Source: CAYFJO01 sp964343305 (GTDB lineage: Bacteria; Planctomycetota; Planctomycetia; Pirellulales; Pirellulaceae). Taken from it: DNA of 10,135 nt. Below are positions 1 to 7,800 of this stretch, in pieces (position 1 is the stretch's first letter; every line of letters starts with the position of its first letter). The stretch is from assembly GCA_964343305.1 (NCBI GenBank), contig CAYFJO010000402.1, positions 1-10,135 of the forward strand. Reading direction: 5' to 3'. The notes beneath the pieces were generated by a model. The model did not search any database and had not been told where the DNA came from. It saw nothing but the letters and a program-made list of their open reading frames with translations. The translations under genes were made by a program, and so were the position numbers.

Positions 1-9
1 CTTGCGAAG

Positions 10-26
10 CACTGGCAGAGCCAGTG
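10..26. repeat. Short perfect inverted repeat (7-bp arms, 3-nt loop)
   Basis: The arms CACTGGC and GCCAGTG flank the loop AGA. No T-run follows on either strand, so it is not a convincing terminator, although it lies about 210 nt beyond the end of the histidine kinase gene. I have an uncertain memory of similar 'cactggc..gccagtg' motifs dispersed between genes in planctomycete genomes. The palindrome is seen directly; the idea of a dispersed repeat is inference. The rest of positions 1-237 shows no gene or other clear signal. Confidence 0.4.
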
Positions 27-237
27 GCACCCCAACTTTCTACTTTGACAGAGCAGTAGCCTCAACTTCTTCGCGGTTTGCTTAACCCAATTGGCGCTAC
101 CATAGGCTTGACCACGACGGACGCTATCCCAACAGTATAAAATGCAACAAGGTATCGTCAACAAGCGCGCCTGTCCCCTCTATGCCCGTCGAAACCCTGT
201 TCATCCGGTTTTTGTCTCAGATCCGCCAAAGGAGGCT

Positions 238-1683
238 TTATTTTGTCGGCAGGGTGAATTGAAAAACGCTTCCCTTTCCAGACTCACTTTCAACCTTGAT
301 CTCGCCGCCGTGAGCTTTCACAATCGTCTGGCAAATCGACAACCCAAGGCCGCTGCCGCCGGTATCGCGCGATCGCTCTTTGTCCACTCGGTGGAATCGA
401 CGGAAGATTTTTGTCTGGTCTTCGTCCGAAATGCCGACGCCCGAGTCGGTTACCGAAACGATGATTTCGTCGTTGTTCCGCGCCAGCGACACATCGACTC
501 GGCTGCCTGTCGGACTGTAGGCAATCGCGTTGGTCAGCAGGTTGGTGACGACCTGGCCGAGTCGTTCTCGATCGCCGCTGACGATCGCCTGGCTAACTTC
601 GGCGGACACGGCGATTTGTTTGGCGTCGGCGAGCGGCTGGGCGTGATCGATGCTCGCCGTGATGACCGCGGCAATGTCGACCGGTTTCATGGTCAGGGCC
701 AGTCCGTCGGCGTCCAAACGCGCCAAGGTCAGAAGCGACTCGACGAGCGAGTTCATTCGCGTTGTGGCGCGCTGGCAGGTTTCCAGGGCTTCGCGGTACT
801 CGTCCGCAGTGCGCTCCTTGGAGAGCGCGAGTTCTTGATGCATTTGGATGATCGACGGGGGCGTGCGTAGTTCATGCGACGCGTCGGCGGTGAATTGCAG
901 TTGCTGGGCGAACGCGGATTCCAGCCGTGCGAAAGTTTCGTTGAGCGTTTGGGCCAGATCGGCAAATTCCGTGTCCATGCGCGCGGCGTCGATCCGGTCG
1001 GTCAGATTGTGCTCCGAGATATCCGCAGCGACTCGGCTAATGGATTCGATCGGCCGCACGGAACCGCGCGACAGCAGCCAACCGCCGCCCAACCCCAGCG
1101 TGAAAACAACCACGCCGGCTCCCGCCAGCAACAACGCGAGATTGTAAAGATCACGAAGATCTGGCTCAATGAACCGGCCGGCCAGAACGAACGTGCCTCG
1201 TGGCCCCGGCGCATAGGCTTCGCGGTACGAGCCGCGATCTCGAAATCGGGGCCGGTGTCCTTCATGGAATTCGTCATTGATCGATGGCGGCGGAACCTCG
1301 ACAAACGAGTTGGATGATTTCACCTCAGCGCCGTCGCTTCGCCAAATGACGAAATACGGCGCTTCGTGTTCGTAACGAATTCTGCGACCCGCAAACGTGT
1401 TGGGCACGTGTAAGTCGGCGTGCAACTTTTGTAGATCACGGGCGAAGGAGTTTTCGTTGCTGATTTCGCCGTCATCGCCGTACAACAATGCCCCCAACGT
1501 CGCGGGTGCGGCCGCTTGCAGTTTGCCAGCCAGGACTTCAACTGCGGCCGCGAGTTCATTGTCGATCGTCTGGTATCGCGACTGTCGATGTTGGACGTAC
1601 ATTGTCGTGCCGAAGGCGACGATCACGGCGGCCAGAATGACCGCGTGCCAGATTTGAATTCGCCAGCGGAGTGACTTAAACAT
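238..1683 (-). CDS. Membrane sensor histidine kinase (HAMP-HisKA-HATPase)
   Basis: This inner-membrane kinase (481 aa) autophosphorylates on histidine and should pass phosphate to the response regulator encoded just upstream. Membrane segments lie at about residues 9-30 and 180-204, enclosing a periplasmic sensor region of about 150 residues that I do not recognise. A HAMP linker follows (about 205-255), then HisKA with the H-box SHELRTPPS (His270), then the ATPase domain with N-box NLLTNA (Asn385), G1 box DSGVG (413-417), F-box IFRRF and G2 box GGSGLGL (442-448). The reading frame is open up to 1809, but the ATG at 1683 is preferred: it starts directly before a basic residue and the first membrane helix, and it overlaps the regulator's stop by 8 nt (ATGTTTAA), which indicates translational coupling. 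One oddity is Pro276 in the H-box, where leucine is usual. The sensed signal is unknown. Confidence 0.93.
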   Translation of the reverse strand: MFKSLRWRIQIWHAVILAAVIVAFGTTMYVQHRQSRYQTIDNELAAAVEVLAGKLQAAAPATLGALLYGDDGEISNENSFARDLQKLHADLHVPNTFAGRRIRYEHEAPYFVIWRSDGAEVKSSNSFVEVPPPSINDEFHEGHRPRFRDRGSYREAYAPGPRGTFVLAGRFIEPDLRDLYNLALLLAGAGVVVFTLGLGGGWLLSRGSVRPIESISRVAADISEHNLTDRIDAARMDTEFADLAQTLNETFARLESAFAQQLQFTADASHELRTPPSIIQMHQELALSKERTADEYREALETCQRATTRMNSLVESLLTLARLDADGLALTMKPVDIAAVITASIDHAQPLADAKQIAVSAEVSQAIVSGDRERLGQVVTNLLTNAIAYSPTGSRVDVSLARNNDEIIVSVTDSGVGISDEDQTKIFRRFHRVDKERSRDTGGSGLGLSICQTIVKAHGGEIKVESESGKGSVFQFTLPTK

Positions 1684-2329
1684 CAACGATATACCCTTCG
1701 CCGCGGCGGGTCGTGATAAAATCCTTGCCAAGTTTCGCGCGCAGCCGTGAGATGTAAACGTCGACCAGGTTGGACAGCGAATCGTGATTCTCATCAAACA
1801 AATGGTCATAGATCATCGTTCGCGTCACGACCGTGTTGCGGTGCAGAACCAAGAGTTCGACAAGTCCATACTCGCGTGCCGAAAGCGCCACCGATTGGCC
1901 ATCACGCGTCACGCGACGGGCCGCCGTGTCGACGGTGATCGAGCCGGCTTCGATCACCGGATCGGCCTGGCCGGCGCTGCGACGGATCAACGCTCGCAGC
2001 CGCGCTTTGAGTTCGGCGAGTTGAAACGGCTTCACCAGGTAGTCGTCGGCGCCCGTGTCGAGTCCCGTGACGCGATCTTGCACGGCATCTCGCGCCGTGA
2101 GAATCAGAACCGGCGTCGATTTATGCTTGCGAAGCTCCGCCAAAAGTTCCAAGCCGCTCAGTGCGGGCAGCATCAAGTCGAGTACCACGGCATCGTAGTC
2201 CCAAGCTTGTGCCTTGAACAATCCATCCTGGCCATCCGCGGCGTCATCGACGGCGTAACCTTCTTCACGCAGCACCTGGCATAGCCCGTGCCGTAAATCC
2301 GGTTCGTCTTCGATCACCAACACGCGCAA
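1676..2329 (-). CDS. OmpR/PhoB-family response regulator
   Basis: This is a cytoplasmic DNA-binding response regulator (217 aa, normal length for the family) and the partner of the downstream kinase. The receiver domain (about 1-115) has the acidic pair Glu7/Asp8, the phosphoacceptor Asp51 in VVLDLMLP, Thr78 in LILTAR and Lys100 in YLVKPF. The C-terminal half (about 125-217) is a winged helix-turn-helix that includes SAREYGLVELL, the stretch SNLVDVYISRLRAKL and the closing RRGEGYIVDV. The overall look is of the QseB/PmrA/CopR branch. The start codon is TTG. No ATG lies upstream in frame before a stop at 2384-2386, and the TTG sits exactly where MRVLVIEDE begins in relatives, behind a GAGGG motif. 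The stop codon lies inside the start of the kinase gene. Regulation of its own operon is usual for this family but no operator is visible. Confidence 0.95.
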   Translation of the reverse strand: MRVLVIEDEPDLRHGLCQVLREEGYAVDDAADGQDGLFKAQAWDYDAVVLDLMLPALSGLELLAELRKHKSTPVLILTARDAVQDRVTGLDTGADDYLVKPFQLAELKARLRALIRRSAGQADPVIEAGSITVDTAARRVTRDGQSVALSAREYGLVELLVLHRNTVVTRTMIYDHLFDENHDSLSNLVDVYISRLRAKLGKDFITTRRGEGYIVDV

Positions 2330-2335
2330 GGATGG

Positions 2336-2340
2336 CCCTC
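2336..2340 (-). promoter_or_regulatory. Ribosome binding site for the TTG start of the response regulator
   Basis: GAGGG on the minus strand lies 6 nt before the TTG at 2329-2327. It supports the TTG as the true start, since no ATG or GTG is available upstream in that frame. The spacing is normal. Confidence 0.6.
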
Positions 2341-2380
2341 GTTTCGTCGATCCGAAAATGTAGCCGAAGTCGTCAAGATT

Positions 2381-2445
2381 TGTTTAACGCCGAGCCGGCG
2401 ACGGCTGCTGATTCGTGCCGTCGCCTACCAGCTCGGCGTTAAACA
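2381..2445. repeat. 65-nt imperfect palindrome, stem-loop element
   Basis: The outer arms TGTTTAACGCCGAGC (2381-2395) and GCTCGGCGTTAAACA (2431-2445) pair perfectly over 15 bp. The inner arms GGCGACGGC (2397-2405) and GCCGTCGCC (2417-2425) pair over 9 bp. The apical loop is 11 nt (2406-2416), and an asymmetric bulge (C against TACCA) separates the two stems. There are no adjacent T-runs, so this is not a standard intrinsic terminator. It lies between the EF-hand gene and the response regulator, so any joint transcript would contain it. Size and form suit a dispersed REP- or MITE-like element or a cis-acting RNA structure; which of these is inference. Confidence 0.75.
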
Positions 2446-2555
2446 CACGGATTATTTTACATTCGGCCGTTCGTTTTGAAATCCTCGCTGTACGAAATGG
2501 CGACCTGAACCTGAAGGAACACGACCGTTCCTCGCGGAGCATTTTCGAGACGTTG

Positions 2556-2889
2556 CTAACTCTGGTCGCCAGCACGATCGTCTTCGCGTGGCGGACGATC
2601 GCCGCGCGGCGGTCCTGGTTGGCGGTCATCACCAGGCCGAGGCGGTCGCGGCAACTCATGGGGAGTCAACACCCCGTTGCCGTCACGGTCCAGCTTCTTC
2701 AAGATACCCGCGGCGGCATCGATCTCTTTCATGGAGATCTCGCCATTTTCGTCCGTGTCAAAAAGTTGAAAGAACGCATCACGAGGTGGCGGCGGCGGTG
2801 GCCCGGGCCGATCGCCTTGACGGTCGTCGCGAATGAACGGCGCCGGCCATCAACACGACGGCTGCGAAAACAACAGAGAAAACTTTCAT
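2556..2889 (-). pseudogene. Small secreted EF-hand protein, frameshifted
   Basis: The ATG at 2889 follows GGAG with a 7-nt spacer and begins a signal peptide (MKVFSVVFAAVVLMAGAVHS). That frame stops at 2779 after 36 codons. The frame one base later, with no ATG, GTG or TTG of its own before the domain, encodes a run of six prolines, then PRDAFFQLF, then two canonical EF-hand loops, DTDENGEISMKE (2759-2724) and DRDGNGVLTPHE (2690-2655), and ends at TAG 2556-2558 with a Pro/Arg/Asp-rich tail. Both loops keep Asp1, Asp3, Asn5, Gly6 and Glu12, so calcium binding was intact at the protein level. Removing one base between about 2840 and 2785 would restore a 110-residue secreted protein. It is therefore either a recent pseudogene or a sequencing error. 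It lies upstream of, and in the same direction as, the two-component genes. It would have acted as a periplasmic or extracellular calcium-binding protein. Confidence 0.85.
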
Positions 2890-3192
2890 TTTTCGACTCC
2901 AAAGAAATTTTGCGTTTCCCAATCCGATGCTGGGTTGGACGGATTATACAAACTCAACCTGAACGCAACGTGAACGCCATCTGGCAAGTGTCGTTTGCGT
3001 TTGCTTTGTCGGTAGTAGAATGAAAGAGCAACCATTTCTAATCAGCAACTTACGCTCATGACCGTCTTCACCACTATGCACCGCAAACATATGAAAAAGC
3101 TCGTTCATGGATGGCCGTCGTGCTGTGCGGCTGTCTCTTTTTTGAAACAAGTGGACACGATCGCCACATTTCAGGTATCAGAATAATTCAAT
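2890..3192. other. Gene-free region between divergent genes
   Basis: This roughly 300-nt stretch separates the minus-strand EF-hand/two-component cluster from the plus-strand hydrolase and must hold promoters for both directions. The only clear signal is the GGAG (2897-2900, minus) serving the EF-hand ATG. A small plus-strand reading frame at 3058-3186 (42 codons) and another opening at 3111 resemble no known protein. I could not identify a confident -35/-10 pair. Confidence 0.5.
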
Positions 3193-4794
3193 ATGCATCA
3201 ACGTTATTGCTATCCAATCCCGTTCCTATTTCTTTGGCTGGTAATTGCCGCTGCTCAGCCGTCCGAACCCGGCAAACTCAAAGGCGCTGTCCGGCATTTG
3301 CTCGACATTCCTTATCTCGATGCAAGCCGCGATACGGCTTCGTGGAACAACCATCGCAAAGCGGGCGAGTTCCTCGAGCACAAAACACGGATGAACGTGT
3401 ATATCCCGGCGGGTGACGGTCCGTTTCCCTGCATCCTCTTCGTCCACGGCGGGGCTTACATGGAAGGCGGGAAAGATCCGTTTCCCAACCACTGGGCGAT
3501 CGAGCGAGAATCGAACGCGATGGAAATGGCGATCGAGCGCGGCTACGTCGCGGTGGCGGTGAACTACATTCTGGGGCAGGACATCCATCCGCAGGTTCAG
3601 CGCGATTTCAAAGAGTTGATTCGGCATCTGCGCGCAAATCGCGCGAAATACCGGATCGATCCGAATCGCATCGCTGCCGTCGGCTCGTCGGCGGGCGGAT
3701 GGCTGGTGACTTCGGCGGGACTGACGACTGCGGACGACTTTGGGTTCGAGAGTAAAGTCAACGGACTGAGTCTTCGCGACTGGGTCGAGACACCGCAGAT
3801 GTGGACTCGTTTCACTCGAGAAGCGCGAGGAAGAAAACTCATCGAGAACGGGCCGGTACTTTGCACGAGCTTTGACGAACTGGAGCCGCGGCATCCTGAA
3901 ATCTCGTCGCGATTGACGGCGCTGGTCTTCGACTTCGCGCAGCAAATGCGAATGGCCAGTCCGGATGACCCGGCGCTGCTCACGTTCAAAGGGCTCGGCG
4001 CGAAGGCCGGCAAATGGGACGACGATGCACGGCACGCCGATTTGCGCGTCGTCGAACTCTCCGAAGAGCGCACCAAAGACAAGCCCAACTGGCACCTGCC
4101 GGCCCCGACGCAGGCCGTTGCCAGCGCGGACGGAAAGGGAAAGGTCTCGCTGAACGAACGCTGGTTTCAGTTCCTCGACGACGCCTTGAAGCGCACGCCA
4201 TCGGCCGAAGCCCGACCTAACCGCCGCATCTTCGCCGATCGTGTCGCGGTGACGTTTGCAACTGCCGCACCAAGGCATCAGGTGCGATACACGCTCGACG
4301 GTAGCGATCCGACGTTCAAATCGCCGGTTGCAAGCGAACCGATCGCGTTGACCAACACAGCAACAGTTCGATTCATCACCATCGCCCCCGACATGCGTTC
4401 CAGCGGCGTTGCTGAAGCGACCTTCGTCAAAGCGAAGCCGTTGCCAGTGATCGAGGGGCCCGACGAACTTCCCAAAGCCAGAGTCGGTCAGCCGTACCGC
4501 GTCCAGTTCACGGCGCAAGGCGCGAGCGAGTGGTCGATCAGTTGCCAGCATCGTGGGTGGAAGTCACAGAAGATTCGCAACCCGAATCAGGCCGGCTATG
4601 AAGCCTACCGCAAGTTCATGGAGGAAGGCAGCGCCATGCAGATCGGCCTCGCCTTCGACCGTCGGACTGGCCTCCTATCGGGCACGCCTGAACGCCGTGG
4701 AACGTACGTCGTGCAGATAGCGGCGGCGGCAGCAGCCGATTGTCCGGCCGGATTCCACACGTGGGTTTTAACGGTGGAAGGCGCCGAGCCTTGA
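3193..4794 (+). CDS. Exported alpha/beta-hydrolase (esterase-like) with chitobiase-C-terminal and He_PIG-like domains
   Basis: This is a likely secreted esterase or lipase-like enzyme (533 aa). A signal peptide covers residues 1-21 (a basic start, then PFLFLWLVIAAA). The hydrolase domain (about 60-335) has the oxyanion-hole motif HGGAY (85-89), as in hormone-sensitive-lipase/carboxylesterase and BD-FAE-type enzymes, and the nucleophile elbow GSSAGG with Ser166. The usual 'HG-x-x-D' strand carrying the catalytic acid is not recognisable; at that place the sequence reads PALLTFKGLGAKAG. His301 in NWHLP is a possible catalytic histidine. Residues about 342-412 resemble the chitobiase/beta-hexosaminidase C-terminal domain (YTLDGSDPT, 366-374). 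Residues about 427-528 resemble a He_PIG putative Ig domain (RVGQPYRVQF, then DRRTGLLSGTPERRGTYVVQI). These modules suggest carbohydrate or surface attachment. The next gene lies 98 nt downstream on the same strand. Substrate unknown. Confidence 0.85.
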   Translation: MHQRYCYPIPFLFLWLVIAAAQPSEPGKLKGAVRHLLDIPYLDASRDTASWNNHRKAGEFLEHKTRMNVYIPAGDGPFPCILFVHGGAYMEGGKDPFPNHWAIERESNAMEMAIERGYVAVAVNYILGQDIHPQVQRDFKELIRHLRANRAKYRIDPNRIAAVGSSAGGWLVTSAGLTTADDFGFESKVNGLSLRDWVETPQMWTRFTREARGRKLIENGPVLCTSFDELEPRHPEISSRLTALVFDFAQQMRMASPDDPALLTFKGLGAKAGKWDDDARHADLRVVELSEERTKDKPNWHLPAPTQAVASADGKGKVSLNERWFQFLDDALKRTPSAEARPNRRIFADRVAVTFATAAPRHQVRYTLDGSDPTFKSPVASEPIALTNTATVRFITIAPDMRSSGVAEATFVKAKPLPVIEGPDELPKARVGQPYRVQFTAQGASEWSISCQHRGWKSQKIRNPNQAGYEAYRKFMEEGSAMQIGLAFDRRTGLLSGTPERRGTYVVQIAAAAAADCPAGFHTWVLTVEGAEP

Positions 4795-4831
4795 GTTCGT
4801 TGAGGACAGATTGATTTGACTTTGCTACCAG

Positions 4832-4866
4832 CTCTCCGTTGAATGAACGATGTGAGTTGCGGAGAG
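4832..4866 (+). other. Weak stem-loop in the leader of the propeller gene
   Basis: CTCTCCG (4832-4838) and CGGAGAG (4860-4866) can pair over 7 bp around a 21-nt loop, between the hydrolase stop and the ATG at 4893. No T-run follows, so it is not a classical terminator. It could be an mRNA leader structure or chance. Confidence 0.25.
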
Positions 4867-4892
4867 TGTAAACAAGATGAGATAACAACCCC

Positions 4893-7800
4893 ATGAAAGA
4901 CAAGACCCCGTTTCCTTTCGTCACAATCGTCGCCGCGTTGACGGTTTGCTTCTTCGCAGCCTCGACGTCGGCTGTGGACGTGGCTACCACGTACTCAGCG
5001 ACCTTGAAGAAGGCTGGATTGCGGACCGGTCTGGTTATGGAGTTGGGAGCCAATGATACACAAAGTGCCGAGTTGCTTTTTGAACGCGGAGCAACGGTGT
5101 TGCTCGTGGCCGATCAACCCGATGTCGGCACGCGGCTTCGGAAAACACTTGCCGAAAAGAGTTTGCTCGGCCAGGCAACGGTTGTTGACCGCGTTGATCC
5201 AAGTTCCATGCCACTGGTCGCCGCCGCCGCGTTGATGATCATCTCCGGAGACAGTGAACAAACACCAGCGCGTCAGGTTCTTCGCGTACTAAGGCCGAAT
5301 GGTGTTTGGCTTCGAGGGGACGAGTCGCAAACCAAGGAGTTTGACCCCGGCTGGGACGAGTGGCCGAGTTACCTTCACGACGTCCAGGGTACGGAAGCTT
5401 CGACCGACAAGCACGTCGGTCCCATGCAGGGCATCCAGTGGACCGCCGGAGACATGAGCACCAGCAACAAGACGGGATTACGGCTCGCAGGCGGCCTGGT
5501 GCTATCCGCAGAATACCGACGCCACGGACGCAAGCACATGTTCTTTCAAAACGCCTGGGGCGTTGCAACTCGACAGCCTGGCTCCGATATTCTGGTGGCC
5601 CGCGATGCTTTTACAGGGTTGATCCAATGGGAGCGGCCTGACTTGGAACTGCACAATCGTTATGCCTGGTTGGCTGACGACGAGCGGGTTTATTTGCATC
5701 CTCATGGAACCAAACATCAAATCGCCCTCGACTTGAAGAGGGGCAAAGACCTGCTCGTTTACGACCAAGGCCTGGATGCGTTGCCTGTTCTGACAAGCAG
5801 TTATCGTCGGGGCGGTCGGTTGCCCTGGTGGCAGAGCATTTTGCATGACGGAGTTCTGTTCCAGGTCGGAGCAGGCAACGTCTACGCTCTGGATGCGAAA
5901 ACGGGCAAGCGGTTGTGGCATCACGATTTCGGCAGCGAGCGTATTGCCTATCTTCCGACCGTCGTCGAAAAGAATCTCGTCGTCGTCGTCGGCCGCAAGA
6001 AAGCACATTCGTTTTCGTATCTCACCGGCTGGGAAACCGTCGAGATCGAACGGCTCGTCGGGCTCGATCTTGCCAAGGGCGATGAAGCGTGGAGTTGGAA
6101 GGATCCCGACGACGAGACGCATTATGCGATGAACATGGTTTATCGTGACGGAGCGATTGCCATCGCGACTTACGGGCACGGGACCGACAATGACATCAAC
6201 CACAAAGTGTTCACGCGTGGAAAAAAGAACGCCTGGCAGGGCATCCTCTGTTTGAATCCTGATGGTTCACTGCGTTGGAAGCGACGAGTTGATAACGAGG
6301 GTCCTGGCGGACACGGCGATCACGACCGCGTGCTGATTTCCGGCGGTCAGGTTTGGTGGGGCACCAGCGGCCACGCCGTTTTGAAATTCGATCTGAAATC
6401 GGGCAAAGAACTGGCGAGCCCAGGCAAGGGCTACGGGCGCGGTTACGGATCGCGCGTGCCGCTTTGCACGACCATCCGTGAGGTAAACGGCAAAATGTAT
6501 TCGATGGTCGGTTGCTTCAATACGACTGACGGCAGTTACTTCACCGTGGCTTCGACCCGAGCAGCCTGCGACATTGGTTCGTATCCCGGCTATGGCCGGC
6601 TCTACACGACGCAAACCAATTGTGGATGCACGGCGTTTCTCCCAGGAACGACAGCGGGCAATCATCGTATCGACGCTAGCGAGTTCACGGGCTCGCGATT
6701 GCAAAAGGGAGCGGCCAAAGCGTCGGCGGCAATCAGCAAGGCCGGCTGGAACCATTACCTTGCCGACGCAGCGCGCAGCAACTGGACGGACGCGAAGATC
6801 GGCGAGAAACTCGCGATCGCCTGGAAGCAATCGCACACTGATCCAGCCAAGAACGCCGACAAACAGCGAAGCACCGACTGGAACGAAACGTATTGGCGCA
6901 GCGGCCCCATCACAGCTCCGACTTTCGCCGAAGGCGTCATCTGCTACGCCCTAACCGATGCGCACACCGTTGTCGCTCGCGAACCTGCCAGCGGCAAGAT
7001 CCTGTGGCAAGCTCAAGTCGATGGCCGAGTGGACACACCGCCGACCATCCATCAGGGAGCGGTCTACTTTGGCACGCGCGGCGGTTGGGTTTATGCCTTG
7101 AATCGCGATTCGGGCCAACTCATCTGGCGTTTCTTTGCAGCTCCCAACCAACGGCACATCGTAGCCAACGGCCAAGTCGAATCGTTGTGGCCAGTCAGCG
7201 GCAGCGTTGCTGTTGTCGGCGACCTGATCTGGTTGAACGCGGGTCGGCATTCCGCCAGCGACGGTGGCTTGTGGTGGTATGCACTCGATCCGCGGACGGG
7301 GGCCGTCAAGCATCAGGGCAAGATCGCTCAGGACCTGAAATGGGAGACCGCCGAAACTCGTCACGACCGACACGGCCATCTGTGGTCGCTGGGCGGTCCA
7401 TTCGCATATAGCCAGCGCGACAACTGGTTGATGTTGCACGACAGCGCCGTGGACGTCAAAGCGGCGGCGACCGTGGCGGACAATCTCCACAATCCTCACG
7501 GCCCTGCCCCATCGGAGCTTCGCCTGCGAGATAACTACCGCAGCTTTGCCTACAACGGCTTGGACACCGCCGGCAAGTTCGGCTCCGGCATGAGCTACGC
7601 CGGCGTTCGTGCCAAACTGTTCGCCTATCGCGAAGACACGTTATACGCACTGCTGGACAACAACGGAGCCGGTCAGCGAGGCGGCACTCACAAAGAAAAA
7701 GAGATGCTGGCGAAGTGGGCGATCGCCGAAGTCAAACAGCCAACCAATAAAAGTCCCGCCTTGGCCGACAAAGAATGGTCACGTCTCGAACGCGTACGAT

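Noticed and set aside
130..150. TATAAA-like box near the left edge as a possible promoter
   Set aside because: No properly spaced -35 box and no gene downstream on the plus strand.
142..870. Long plus-strand open frame of 242 codons opposite the kinase gene
   Set aside because: It is antisense to a clearly real histidine kinase and has no recognisable motif; it results from codon bias on the opposite strand.
2515..2532. AGGAAC/GTTCCT hairpin after the EF-hand stop
   Set aside because: Only a 6-bp stem without a T-run; too weak to call a terminator.
2384..2659. Minus-strand frame of 91 codons ending near the regulator
   Set aside because: It is the wrong frame across the EF-hand tail; the real frame there encodes the Pro/Asp-rich C-terminus and stops at 2556.
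3058..3186. 42-codon plus-strand frame before the hydrolase
   Set aside because: No ribosome binding site, motif or signal peptide that I can defend; it could be chance.
3226..4551. 441-codon minus-strand open frame opposite the hydrolase
   Set aside because: The plus strand encodes a protein with a signal peptide, HGGAY and GSSAGG motifs; the antisense frame is low-complexity and Arg-rich with no domain.
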